A stretch of 64,000 nt of DNA from Stenotrophomonas sp. Iso1 (GCF_027497995.1 NZ_JAODBT010000001.1:186001-250000); one strand, 5' to 3'. Shown: positions 38,357 to 47,393, counted from the first letter of the stretch. Made by a program: numbers and translations. The notes: generated from the sequence alone by a model not told the origin.

Positions 38357-40537
38357 TCAGAACTTGAAGGTGTGCGACAGCGACACCATCCGGCCGCGGC
38401 CGGAGAAGTAGTTCTGCCAGCCCGGCAACTGCGACCAGGTCAACACGTACTGCTTGTCGAACAGGTTCTCGATGCCCAGCGACAGCTGGCCGTAGCGGCC
38501 GGTGTCGTAGTTCACGCTGAGGTCCCACAGCGCGTAGCCATAGGTGTTCTCTTCGTTCTCATAGACGTTGCCATTGGCCGGATTGGTGAAGGTCTCACGC
38601 AGATCGCGGTCGAAGGTCTTGCTCACGCCCAGGGTGGCGTTGAGCGTGTCCATCGGGGTCCAGGTCAACGAGGCATTCACCTTGTCCGGCGAGATGTCCA
38701 GGATGCCCATTTCCTTCTTCATGCCCGAGCCCGGGAAGTACTGGGTCTGGCCACGGATGCGCGAGTACAGGAAGGTCGCCTTCCAGTGCTCGTTGAAGGT
38801 CCATGCACTGTTCAACTCGAAGCCTTCGATCTCAACCGGTGCACGGGTGAGGATGAAATCTTCGGTGACCGAGTCGATGGTCAGGGTGGAGCCGAAGTCC
38901 GAGGTCGAACGGTACACGGAGGCACCGACCTGGCCCTTGGCACCGCGCCAGTTGAAGCCGATTTCCTTGTTCTCGGTGATCAGCGGCTGCAGATCGGCAA
39001 TGCATGACACGGCCTTGCACGGGCTGTTGGCCTGGATGTTGCGCAGCGGGATGCCGACGTTGGCGATGCCGAAACCTTCGGAGTACGAGGCGAACACCGA
39101 CCACTCATCGCTGATGCGCCAGATCGCGCCGAAGTTGGGCATGTTGGCCTTGTAGTCCATCTTGCCGCCCTGCACCGGGGTGTGGTCGCGGAAAGCCACG
39201 GTGGTGTAGCTGTCGATTTCCAGCTCGCCGTCTTCGCGACGGATGCCGGCATCCAGCGTCACCGGGCCGATGTCCCAGCTCAGCTGCGCGTACGGCGCGA
39301 TGCTGGTGTACTTCATCGGCGGCACCCACAGGCGGTTGGTCAGTGCCAGGCGCTGCTCGGCGGTGTCTTCCACCAGGTCCAGACCGGCGCGCAGGCGCAG
39401 GCCTTCCACCTTGAACAGGTCACCGTAGGCATAGCCGAAGCGCAGGCCCTTCTTCTCGCTGTTGATTTCCGACTGGTCCCAGATGCGCTCGGCTTCCGGC
39501 GGTGCCGGCTTGGTCAGCTGGCGGTCTGCGCCGTTCTCGGGCACGTAGCGCATGGCCTGCTCGGCCCAGTACGCGTCAACGCTCAGGTCGCCGCCGAAGA
39601 AATCGGCATTGGTGTACTTCAGCGCGATCTGCTCGAAATCGTTGAACTCGGCCAGCGAACCGGCGATGGAGCCCTTCTCGGCGGTGTTGGTGGTCGGCTT
39701 GACGCAGCCGACGTCACCGGCGCGGCAACCTTCAACCGGAATGTAGTTGTGCTTGCCGCCGATGTGGAAGTTGCTGTAGCTGGCCTGGATGCGCTGCATC
39801 TGGCCTTCACCGAAGTTGTAGCCACCCTTCATGAACAGGTTTTTGCTGTACGAATCGGACAGCGAGCCGGAGGTGTTCAGGCCAACGCGGCGGCCGTCGC
39901 CGTCGTAGGCAACGCCACGGTCGATGTACGCGCCGCTGATCAGGAAGTCGGCGGCATCACCCTTGTAGGTGTGCATCACGCCGATCTTGGACTGCGCGCT
40001 GTCGTCCTTGAACTGGCTGCTGTAACGGGTGGACACGGTGGTCTGGTGACCGTCCACTTCCGGGTTCTTGGAGAGATAGTTGATCACGCCACCGGCGCCG
40101 CCGATGCCTTCTGCAGCCGACGGGCCGTTGATGACTTCAATGCGGCCAATCACGCCCATGTCGGTGAAGGTGCCGTTGCGGTTGCCTTCGCGCAGCGGGG
40201 AGCCCTGCGGCACGCCGTCGAACAGGCGCAGCGCGATGCGGCCACGCAGGGTCTCACCGGAGTTGCTCATCGCCTGCGAGGATTCCGAATAACCCGGCAC
40301 CATGCGTGCGAGCACGGCGGTGGCGTCTTCGGTCAGGTTCAGGGTGCGCTGCACCTGCTCGGCGGTCACCAGGGTGACAGCGCCCGGCACCTTCTCGATG
40401 GCAACCGGCGTACGGGTACCGGTGACGATGACCTGGTCCAGGTTGACGGCTTGGTCGTTCTTGTCCTGTGCAAAGGCCGGGCTCATCACGCTGGCGAGCA
40501 GCGCGGCGCTGATGGCAGCCGAAAGTGGCTTGATCAT
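38357..40537 (-). CDS. TonB-dependent receptor (paralogue 2)
   Basis: 726 residues. Signal peptide 1-23 (SPAFA-QD), plug start NLDQVIVTGTRTPVAIEKVPGAV, plug motifs SGETLRGRIALRLFDGVP and IEVINGPSAAEGIGGAGGVINYLS, and barrel end LSLGIENLFDKQYVLTW...VSLSHTFKF. GGGGGAGAG lies before ATG 40537. Relative to paralogue 1 it has a Cys-containing loop insertion (GCRAGDVGCV) and a second Cys pair (CKAVSC), so the two may differ in surface loops and cargo. It has its own leader and terminator and lies downstream of a LysR regulator. Confidence 0.94.
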   Translation of the reverse strand: MIKPLSAAISAALLASVMSPAFAQDKNDQAVNLDQVIVTGTRTPVAIEKVPGAVTLVTAEQVQRTLNLTEDATAVLARMVPGYSESSQAMSNSGETLRGRIALRLFDGVPQGSPLREGNRNGTFTDMGVIGRIEVINGPSAAEGIGGAGGVINYLSKNPEVDGHQTTVSTRYSSQFKDDSAQSKIGVMHTYKGDAADFLISGAYIDRGVAYDGDGRRVGLNTSGSLSDSYSKNLFMKGGYNFGEGQMQRIQASYSNFHIGGKHNYIPVEGCRAGDVGCVKPTTNTAEKGSIAGSLAEFNDFEQIALKYTNADFFGGDLSVDAYWAEQAMRYVPENGADRQLTKPAPPEAERIWDQSEINSEKKGLRFGYAYGDLFKVEGLRLRAGLDLVEDTAEQRLALTNRLWVPPMKYTSIAPYAQLSWDIGPVTLDAGIRREDGELEIDSYTTVAFRDHTPVQGGKMDYKANMPNFGAIWRISDEWSVFASYSEGFGIANVGIPLRNIQANSPCKAVSCIADLQPLITENKEIGFNWRGAKGQVGASVYRSTSDFGSTLTIDSVTEDFILTRAPVEIEGFELNSAWTFNEHWKATFLYSRIRGQTQYFPGSGMKKEMGILDISPDKVNASLTWTPMDTLNATLGVSKTFDRDLRETFTNPANGNVYENEENTYGYALWDLSVNYDTGRYGQLSLGIENLFDKQYVLTWSQLPGWQNYFSGRGRMVSLSHTFKF

Positions 40538-40941
40538 GTAGTTCTCTCCCCCCAGATATGAAAGTGCGGCGAAGCTGGCTGGGGAGCCGACTGCACCCGA
40601 TAGCGATGGGGACTGATGCCCCTTTGATTCAACCGTTTGGCCGCGAATGGCCCCGCAGAGGGAACCGCGTCGCAAGGCGCCGGCATTGGGCGTGAGACTA
40701 GGCGTCGCTTCTCGGTGATAGAAGCGCGGTTCTGTATGTTCACTGCCTAGGGTTTGTTGCGATTGAATGACGCGCGTAGACGGCTTCCCGGCAGAGCGGA
40801 GCGGGGCTCCGCCATAGCGCTGCAGGAAAGCCTTTTGCCGCGTTTTGAACGGCACTGCGGGGCTTCATTGGTGGGGATGAAATCCTCGTGTTCCGGACCA
40901 CCCCGTTGCCGATGTTGATTCCCGCCGACAAAAACGCCGTC
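40538..40941. other. Intergenic region upstream of receptor paralogue 2
   Basis: Four hundred bases without a credible gene. It should hold the receptor promoter and, in part, the 3' end of the LysR transcript; no clear operator or terminator was picked out. Confidence 0.5.
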
Positions 40942-41823
40942 TTATTGCGGCGACTGCAACAACGCTGTGCGCGCTTCTTCCAGCAGCACGTTGACCTGGC
41001 GCAGGCGCACTGAAGCGCGTGACCAGACCATGCCAATGCGGCGCGGCTCACCCGGTTCGGGCAGCGGAATACTCACAACCGACAGGCCCTCGGGCCATGG
41101 CTTTGCCCAATCGGGCACCAGCGACACGCCCAGGCCACGGTCGACCATCACGGCGATGGCATTGAGCGCGTTCAGTTCAAACCGTTCGCGCGGCACGATG
41201 CCGTTCGTACGCAGGTACTCGTCGGCCTGGCGGCCGCCCCATTCGTGGCGGTCGTAGCGGATGAGCGGTTCTTCGCGCAGCAGCTGGTGCGGATCGCTGC
41301 CTGCCAGGCGTGCCGGCGCCAGCACCACCAGCGGCTCTTCGCGCAGCAACTGCCAGTCGCAGGTCTTGGGCAGCGAGAACGGCGCCTGCAGCACCATCGC
41401 TGCATCCAGGTCGCCGCTTTCCACTGCGCCATACAGATCAGCCGAATAACCCGGCTTGATGAACACATTGATCTCGGGGAATTTCACCACCATCCGCGCC
41501 AGGATGTCGGGCAGCAACCCGCCCAGTGCGGTGGGGCAGGCACCCAGACGCAACTCACCGGCCATGCCGCTTTCATTGGCGACGCTGCGCAGATCGGCGA
41601 CGTTGCGCAGCAGGTCGCGGGCGCGCTGCAGGATGCGCGCCCCTTCCTCGGTGACGCTCACGGTGCGCCCGGCGCGGGCGATCAGCGGTGCGCCCAGCTC
41701 GCGTTCCAGCGTGCGGATCTGCTGTGCCACCGCCGCCGGAGTGATGTGCAGCGAGCGTGCCGCTGCTGCCATCGAGCCACGGTCCACGACGGTGACGAAT
41801 GTATTGAGAAACTGGGTTTCCAC
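40942..41823 (-). CDS. LysR-family transcriptional regulator
   Basis: 293 residues. The winged helix-turn-helix is at residues 1-60 (FVTVVDRGSMAAAARSLHITPAAVAQQIRTLE), followed by the effector-binding periplasmic-protein fold (LRLGACPTALGGLLPDIL onwards). The start codon is GTG (41823), with AAGAGG at good distance; no ATG gives a full HTH. It sits between the symporter fusion and receptor paralogue 2 on one strand. LysR proteins usually respond to a small acid or aromatic; here control of the receptor, symporter or CoA-lyase genes is likely but inferred. Confidence 0.92.
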   Translation of the reverse strand: METQFLNTFVTVVDRGSMAAAARSLHITPAAVAQQIRTLERELGAPLIARAGRTVSVTEEGARILQRARDLLRNVADLRSVANESGMAGELRLGACPTALGGLLPDILARMVVKFPEINVFIKPGYSADLYGAVESGDLDAAMVLQAPFSLPKTCDWQLLREEPLVVLAPARLAGSDPHQLLREEPLIRYDRHEWGGRQADEYLRTNGIVPRERFELNALNAIAVMVDRGLGVSLVPDWAKPWPEGLSVVSIPLPEPGEPRRIGMVWSRASVRLRQVNVLLEEARTALLQSPQ

Positions 41824-41863
41824 GATTTGACCTCTTGAAACGCGCTGGATGCCACCGAAGTCA

Positions 41864-41896
41864 GGCCCTCACTGCCCGTGTGCGGGAGTGAGGGCC
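41864..41896 (-). terminator. Long hairpin downstream of the symporter fusion gene
   Basis: GGCCCTCACT-N13-AGTGAGGGCC, a perfect 10-bp stem between the symporter stop and the LysR start. There is no strong T-run; it could attenuate read-through. Confidence 0.45.
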
Positions 41897-41941
41897 AAAG
41901 GCGAAGGGGTCAATTTTACGGCCACCGCGCTGGTCGGGGTT

Positions 41942-44356
41942 TCACGCGGCATCCTGCTTGTAGATCGTCAGGCCCTTCAGCGAACGGGTCGGCGCCGGGA
42001 AGAACAGGCTGGCCACGTAGCCGATCACGATGCACAGCAGGATGGAGATGGCCAGGTAGAAGTACGGGTGCACCAGGCTCATCGACCAGCACACCGTGGT
42101 GATCACGATGCTGCCGGCCACACCGATGGCCACGCCCTGCCAGTTGGCACGGCGGGTGAACATGCCCAGCGTGTACGCGCCGGCAAAGCCGCCACCCAGC
42201 AAACCGGCCAGTTCGATGGACACATCGAACAGCGAATGGATGTCATAGCGGCTCATCAGCAGTGCGATGCCGATTGCGATGAAGCCCACCACCACGCCGA
42301 TCCACTCAGCAAAGCGCACGCTCTGCTTGGGCGACGCCTTCTTATTGAGCTTTTCGTAAAAATCGACCGAGGCCAGCGTAGAGACGCTGTTGATGATGCT
42401 CGACAGCGTGGACATGGCCGCCGCGAAGATGCCGGCAATGATCAGCCCGGTCACGCCAGCCGGCAGTTCGGCAGCGATGAACAGCGGGAAGGTGGCATCA
42501 ATGGGCAGCAGCGGGTTCAGGCGTTCGGGGTTGTTCTTGTAATACACCCACAGCGCAGTGCCGATGCCGTAGAACACGAAACCGCCGGGGATCATCATCG
42601 CCGCGAAGGTCCAGATCGACCGGCCAGCTTCCTTGTCGGACTTGGTCGACAGCACACGCTGCATCAGTACCTGGTCCTTGGGGAAGGTCAGCACCACATC
42701 GAACACCACCAGGAAGATGAAGCCCCAGATAGTGGCCTTGGTCAGGTCGAAGCTGAAATCAAACAGCTGCGTCTTGTTCTCGGCCATGGCCGTGGCCAGG
42801 AACTCCGGCACCCCGCCATTGATCTGCTGGATGATGAAGCCGATGGCGAAGAGGGCGCCACCAAACATCACGAACACCTGCACGAAGTCGGTCCAGATCA
42901 CCGCTTTCATGCCGCCCATCGTGGTGTAGATGATGGTGAACACGCCCATCAGCATGATGCTCCAGACCACATCCACACCGGTGATGGTGGAGATGGCCAG
43001 CGCCGGCAAGAACAGGATCACGCTCATGCGGCTGCCGATCTGCATCACGATGCACAAACCGCTGGCGAGCATGCGGATGGCCGGGTGGAAGCGGGTTTCC
43101 AGATAGGAGAACACGCTCATCAGATCCAGCCGGCGCAACAGCGGCACGATCCAGATAGCCACGAACATCAGGCCCAGCACCGCGATCAGGTTGTTGGTCA
43201 GATACTGCCAGTTGGTCTCGAACGCCTTGGCCGGGATGGCGATGAAGCTGATCGAGCTGGTGTTGGTGGCATACAGGCTGATGCCCGCTGCCCAGAACGG
43301 AATGCTGCGGCCGCCGACAAAGAAGTCCGCGGTGTTGCCATGCTTTTCCTGGAAATAGAACCACGCGCCGATGCCGAGCATCGCGGCCAGGTAGACGATG
43401 ATCACCGCCCAGTCCAGCCATTTCAGCAGGTGCTTGCCGCCCTGGATTTCAAAGGTGTGGACCTTGCCATCCGCTGTTGCCCAAACCAGGCCATTGCCGT
43501 AGCTGCCGACCGTGACCGCAGAGGCCGTGGTGGTGTCCGGCTGCGTTGACCAGGCACTGGTGATGGTGTGGAAGGTGCGGGCGTTGATGTTGCCGGCGGC
43601 ATCACGTACCTGCATCAACAGGTGGGCCTGGCCGAGTGCACGCATCGAATCAGGTACCACGGTTCCCTCGATGGCCGGCATGGCTTGCCAACCCTTGTCC
43701 ACGCTCCAGCGCCACAGCTGCTGCGGCCCGTCGAGCGGCCCGGACGCCACATACAGCGCACCCTTCTGCCCCTGCAGGGCGACGGCGGGGGCGTTGTCCG
43801 GCCAGTTGTCCTGGGCCTGCCATTGCAGGCTGTTGGCCGGTTTGCGGTACAGATGGGTGGCGCCGCTGGCATCCACGCCTGCCACATACAACGCCCCCTC
43901 CAGCGCAGCCAGGTGTGCGTTGTTCAGTGGCATAGGCAGTGGCAGTGATTGCCCGCTGCTCAGTGCATCACCGCGCAACGTGATCAGCTGCAGCCGATCA
44001 CTTTGGCTGTCGTTCGTACCCAGCAGCAGCCAGTTCGCACCATCAAGGTTGACGTTGCCGCGGATCGCGTTGACCGGGAGCGTGTCCGCCTGCAGCGTGC
44101 TCCACCCTTTCGCGCTCTTGTCCAATGCCCACAGGCTGTTGCCGGACAGCGCAAGCAGGCGCCCGTCCACGTTCATCAGGTGCTGCACCGGAGCGCCATC
44201 GGGCAAGGACGGCAGCGAGCCGCTCTTCACCGAGGTCATGTTCTCAGCAGAGGCGATACCGCCCAATGCCAGCAAAGTCACGGCCACGAGCAGACGGAAG
44301 CCGAAAGTGAAGCGCTGCCTCAGGATGGCCGCTGTGTTGGCCGCAAGCTTGGACAT
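41942..44356 (-). CDS. Sodium/solute symporter fused to an N-terminal periplasmic beta-propeller
   Basis: 804 residues. A signal sequence covers about 1-37 (GGIASA-EN). Residues about 40-310 form a beta-propeller-like domain of repeated short blades (LLALSGNSLWALD, LYVAGVDASGATHLYRKP, LYVASGPLDGPQQLWRW). From about 320 a full SSS transporter follows: ADFFVGGRSIPFWAAGISLYATNTSSISF, IIYTTMGGMKAVIWTDF and AAAMSTLSSIINSVSTL. The propeller must face the periplasm, ahead of the transporter's outer mouth, where it could bind or hand over a sugar. Related fusions are known for putative sialic-acid or sugar symporters (established only generally). It lies 58 bp after the CitE-like gene. The substrate is unknown. 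Confidence 0.88.
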   Translation of the reverse strand: MSKLAANTAAILRQRFTFGFRLLVAVTLLALGGIASAENMTSVKSGSLPSLPDGAPVQHLMNVDGRLLALSGNSLWALDKSAKGWSTLQADTLPVNAIRGNVNLDGANWLLLGTNDSQSDRLQLITLRGDALSSGQSLPLPMPLNNAHLAALEGALYVAGVDASGATHLYRKPANSLQWQAQDNWPDNAPAVALQGQKGALYVASGPLDGPQQLWRWSVDKGWQAMPAIEGTVVPDSMRALGQAHLLMQVRDAAGNINARTFHTITSAWSTQPDTTTASAVTVGSYGNGLVWATADGKVHTFEIQGGKHLLKWLDWAVIIVYLAAMLGIGAWFYFQEKHGNTADFFVGGRSIPFWAAGISLYATNTSSISFIAIPAKAFETNWQYLTNNLIAVLGLMFVAIWIVPLLRRLDLMSVFSYLETRFHPAIRMLASGLCIVMQIGSRMSVILFLPALAISTITGVDVVWSIMLMGVFTIIYTTMGGMKAVIWTDFVQVFVMFGGALFAIGFIIQQINGGVPEFLATAMAENKTQLFDFSFDLTKATIWGFIFLVVFDVVLTFPKDQVLMQRVLSTKSDKEAGRSIWTFAAMMIPGGFVFYGIGTALWVYYKNNPERLNPLLPIDATFPLFIAAELPAGVTGLIIAGIFAAAMSTLSSIINSVSTLASVDFYEKLNKKASPKQSVRFAEWIGVVVGFIAIGIALLMSRYDIHSLFDVSIELAGLLGGGFAGAYTLGMFTRRANWQGVAIGVAGSIVITTVCWSMSLVHPYFYLAISILLCIVIGYVASLFFPAPTRSLKGLTIYKQDAA

Positions 44357-44414
44357 GGGATGGACCCCGAAAGGAAAACAGATATGACGGCGGGCCGTCA
44401 CGAATCAGGAAAAA

Positions 44415-45272
44415 TCAGGCCTGAGCCTGGCTGGCCCCGGCGAGAATGGCCTCGGCCCGCCGCAGAAACGGCAGATCGATCATGCGGCCTTCGAACAGAA
44501 ACGCACCGCGGCCCTGGTCACTGGCCTGTTGTGCGGCGGCCACGATACGCCGGGCTTCATCGACCACCGCCTCGGGCACGCTGAAGATCTCGTTGGCCAG
44601 CGCCACCTGACGGGGATGGATGCAGCTCTTGCCGATGAACCCCAGCTTCTGCGCCATCTCCGCTTCGGTGCGGAAGCCGTCGGCGTTGGCCACATCGGGC
44701 CAGGCGCCATCGCAGGCAAACACACCGGCTTCGGCGGCGGCCATTTTCACCGTGAGCAAGGTGGCGTGCACGTTTGCCGGGTCGCGGGCGATGCCATTGG
44801 GGGCGAAAAGGTCGCCCAGTCCCAGCTGCAGGCCGGCCACGCGTGGATGCGCGCCGGCCAGTTCGGCCGCCAGGCGCAGCCCACGCGGGGTTTCGATATT
44901 GATCAGCAGGCCGATCGGGCGGCTGACGCCATTGGCCGCTTCGGCCTGTTCCAGCGCGGCAACCACGTCGCGCACCTGCGCCACGGATTCGATCTTGGGA
45001 ATGTTGAGCAGCCACACGCCCGACACGGCCATCGCGGCCAGGTCGGCGCTGAAATGCGGGCTGTCGGTGCCATTGGTGCGCACGATCACCAGCTTGCCGC
45101 TGGCGGTGATGTCGGTACGGGCAAGGAAGTCAGCCACCTGTTCGCGTGCGGCCTGCTTGCCGGACTCGGGTACCGAATCTTCCAGATCGAAAGACAAGGC
45201 ATCAGCCGCACTGGCCATGGCCTTGTCGAACAGTTCCGGACGTGCGCCGGGCACAAACAGCTTGCTACGCAT
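44415..45272 (-). CDS. CitE-like CoA-ester lyase (HpcH/HpaI superfamily)
   Basis: 285 residues. It starts RSKLFVPGARPELFDKAM, the CitE N-terminus, and has ALSFDLEDSVPESGK with the metal-binding Asp/Glu, IVRTNGTDSP, IPKIES, the catalytic-site Glu in LLINIETPRGL, and LGLGDL. GKSCIHPRQV is the usual C-terminal motif. Stand-alone CitE-like proteins act on CoA thioesters such as malyl-, citramalyl- or beta-methylmalyl-CoA. GAGGG lies before ATG 45272. It is the first gene of a run with the propeller-symporter, LysR and receptor. Together with the CoA-transferase at 28286 it could degrade an acid released from the imported compound (inference). Confidence 0.88.
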   Translation of the reverse strand: MRSKLFVPGARPELFDKAMASAADALSFDLEDSVPESGKQAAREQVADFLARTDITASGKLVIVRTNGTDSPHFSADLAAMAVSGVWLLNIPKIESVAQVRDVVAALEQAEAANGVSRPIGLLINIETPRGLRLAAELAGAHPRVAGLQLGLGDLFAPNGIARDPANVHATLLTVKMAAAEAGVFACDGAWPDVANADGFRTEAEMAQKLGFIGKSCIHPRQVALANEIFSVPEAVVDEARRIVAAAQQASDQGRGAFLFEGRMIDLPFLRRAEAILAGASQAQA

Positions 45273-45519
45273 GGGGTTCCCTCTAAACCTTGCGAGGCAG
45301 TCTGCGCGGGAATCGGAACACTGTAAAAGTGTATTCCCCGACATTCACTAGATAGTTTTTGTTTCCAGTTCGCGGGTCCGCGTGAATCTCACTTTAATGA
45401 ATAGGGAGTAGGGCCCGCGTGGCGGCAAATGCCTGCGGAGGTTGCCTCAGGCTCCCTTCCTTGAGCCGAATATGGAAGGAGGGTGGGGGAAGGGAGCGTT
45501 CGGCCCTCGTCCATCTCGC

Positions 45520-45535
45520 TAGAATCCCCTCCATG
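45520..45535 (+). promoter_or_regulatory. Possible leaderless start of xthA: -10-like TAGAAT seven bases before ATG
   Basis: TAGAAT (45520-45525), then 7 bases, then the ATG at 45533, with no Shine-Dalgarno. The same geometry recurs at rsmG and the gene at 57828. Confidence 0.5.
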
Positions 45536-46306
45536 AAAATCGCATCGTGGAACGTCAATTCGCTCAACGTCCGCTTGCCGCACCTGGAACAGTGGCTGGC
45601 CGACTTTGCCCCCGACGTGGTCGGCATCCAGGAAACCAAGCTGGAGGACCACAAGTTCCCGGACACGCGGCTGCTCGAACTGGGCTACCGCAACGTGTTC
45701 GCCGGGCAGAAGACCTACAACGGCGTGGCGCTGCTGTCGCGCGACCCGATTGAAGACGTGCAGATCGGCATTCCCGGTTTCGAGGACGAGCAGAAGCGGG
45801 TGATCGCCGGCACCGTCAACGGTGTGCGCATCATCAATCTGTATGTGGTCAACGGCCAGGACGTGGGCACCGACAAGTACGCCTACAAGCTGCGCTGGCT
45901 GGCGGCGGTGCATGAGTGGATCGCCGCCGAGCTGCAGAAGCACCCGCAGCTGGTGGTGATGGGCGATTTCAACATCGCACCGGATGCGCGTGATGTGTAC
46001 GACCCGGCGGTCTGGGACGAGAACCACATCCTGACCTCCACCGCTGAACGCGGCGCCTTGCAGAAGCTGCTGGATCTCGGCCTGCACGATGGCTTCCGCC
46101 TGCACAACCAGGACGGCGGCATCTTCAGCTGGTGGGATTACCGCGCCGCCGGTTTCCGCCGTGACCTGGGCCTGCGCATTGACCTGACCTTGGTGTCCGA
46201 CGCGCTCAAGCCGCGCGCAATGGCGTCAGGCATCGACCGGGAGCCACGCACCTGGGAACGCCCCAGTGATCATGCCCCGGCGTGGGTGCAACTGGCCCAA
46301 GTCTGA
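45533..46306 (+). CDS. xthA: Exodeoxyribonuclease III
   Basis: 257 residues, normal for XthA. It is the base-excision-repair AP endonuclease and 3'-exonuclease. The endonuclease/exonuclease/phosphatase fold motifs are clear: KIASWNVNSLNVR, QETKLED (metal-binding Glu), VVMGDFNIAPDARDV (Asp/Asn), RIDLTLVSD and the final SDHAPAW with catalytic His. The ATG at 45533 lacks a Shine-Dalgarno; a TAGAAT hexamer 7 bases upstream suggests a leaderless mRNA. It is divergent from the CitE-like gene and followed by a hairpin. Confidence 0.96.
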   Translation: MKIASWNVNSLNVRLPHLEQWLADFAPDVVGIQETKLEDHKFPDTRLLELGYRNVFAGQKTYNGVALLSRDPIEDVQIGIPGFEDEQKRVIAGTVNGVRIINLYVVNGQDVGTDKYAYKLRWLAAVHEWIAAELQKHPQLVVMGDFNIAPDARDVYDPAVWDENHILTSTAERGALQKLLDLGLHDGFRLHNQDGGIFSWWDYRAAGFRRDLGLRIDLTLVSDALKPRAMASGIDREPRTWERPSDHAPAWVQLAQV

Positions 46307-46312
46307 AACGAA

Positions 46313-46340
46313 CGTGCCCGGCCATTGCTGGCCGGGCACG
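46313..46340. terminator. Bidirectional hairpin between xthA and the GlsB-like gene
   Basis: CGTGCCCGGCC-N6-GGCCGGGCACG, an 11-bp perfect stem between convergent genes. Confidence 0.75.
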
Positions 46341-46360
46341 GGTGTTCACCGCAATCACTA

Positions 46361-46615
46361 TCAGCGAATGCTTTTACGGGTGAACAGATTGACGATGGCG
46401 AGCAGGATCACCGCGCCCAGCAGCGACAGCAGGAACGAGCGCAGGGTGATGGCGCCATTGATGCTGCCGCCACCGAAAATGAAGCCGGCAAGCATGGCAC
46501 CCACGATGCCGACGACGACGTTCAGGATGATGCCCTGCTGCGCATCGCGGCGCATGATGAGGCTGGCCAGCCAGCCTACGACGCCCCCGACGATCAACCA
46601 GATGATGATGCCCAT
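46361..46615 (-). CDS. GlsB/YeaQ/YmgE-family small membrane protein
   Basis: 84 residues with three hydrophobic, glycine-rich helices: IIIWLIVGGVVGWLASLIM, then ILNVVVGIVGAMLAGFIFG and LRSFLLSLLGAVILLAIVNLF. The G-W-L-A-S pattern and M-R-R-D-A-Q-Q-G loop are those of the stress-induced transglycosylase-associated family; the name does not imply proven enzyme activity. A longer in-frame ORF exists but the ATG at 46615 gives the family N-terminus MGIIIW. The gene stands alone, convergent with xthA and divergent from the phosphopantetheinyl transferase. Confidence 0.9.
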   Translation of the reverse strand: MGIIIWLIVGGVVGWLASLIMRRDAQQGIILNVVVGIVGAMLAGFIFGGGSINGAITLRSFLLSLLGAVILLAIVNLFTRKSIR

Positions 46616-46714
46616 GCGTAAATCTCCCTGCCTGAAAGCACCTCGGGCGGTGCGGTGGCTACAGTCAACGCGCTTGGCTGTGAAAGTAGTGTTGATCCCG
46701 CAGCAGGTCTGCGC

Positions 46715-47308
46715 ATGACGGAGGCCGAGCAGCCCCGCTGGTGGTTCGATCCGGTGCGGGTCTGGCTGTTGCCGCATACCCCGGGCACTCGCGGCGAGCC
46801 ACAAGCCCGCGAGCTGCTGGCCCGGCAACTGGGCCATGCCCCGCAGTCGCTGCCGCTGACCCGCGATGAACGCAGCCGGCCGTGGCTGATTGGCGAGCTG
46901 TCCCATTACGGCACCGGCTGGAGTCATAGCGGTGGTCATCTGTTGGTCGCATTGGGCGAGGGTGCCCGCCTGGGCGTGGACCTGGAGCGGCAGCGCCCGC
47001 GCAAGCAGATGCGGGAAGTGATCCGCCGCTTCTTTCATCCCGAGGAAATCGCGTGGCTGGATGGCCTGGACGAAGCGGGCTGCGAGCATTGGTTCTTCCG
47101 GGTGTGGTGTGCCAAGGAAGCGTTGCTGAAGGCACACGGGCACGGGATTTCATTCGGTCTGGAAAAACTGCGTTTCGCACCAGACGACGCCGGTGCATTG
47201 CGCCTGGTGTGGTGCGACCCGGGCTTGGGCGACGCGACACGTTGGCATCTACATGAGTGGCAGGCCACACCGGAGTTCCGCGCGGCACTGGCGTGGTACC
47301 CGTTGTGA
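46715..47308 (+). CDS. 4'-phosphopantetheinyl transferase superfamily protein
   Basis: 197 residues. Motifs in order: SRPWLIGELSHYGTGWSHSGG, LGVDLE (Mg2+-binding Asp/Glu), RRFFHPEEIAWL, and FRVWCAKEALLKAHG (the W-x-x-K-E-A-x-x-K block). It transfers the phosphopantetheine arm from CoA to carrier proteins. Its Gsp/Sfp-like half-size form with the W-C-A-K-E-A variant suggests secondary metabolism or pigment carriers. No polyketide or NRPS gene is in the window. ATG 46715 is chosen; a GTG at 46655 would overlap the divergent promoter. Confidence 0.9.
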   Translation: MTEAEQPRWWFDPVRVWLLPHTPGTRGEPQARELLARQLGHAPQSLPLTRDERSRPWLIGELSHYGTGWSHSGGHLLVALGEGARLGVDLERQRPRKQMREVIRRFFHPEEIAWLDGLDEAGCEHWFFRVWCAKEALLKAHGHGISFGLEKLRFAPDDAGALRLVWCDPGLGDATRWHLHEWQATPEFRAALAWYPL

Positions 47309-47393
47309 AGGGTTGACCGCGAGGCGGCCGGCGGGAAAGGGCAACGGCACGAACCAGCCCAGCCTTTAGCGCAGAGCAATCGCCGACTCCTGC

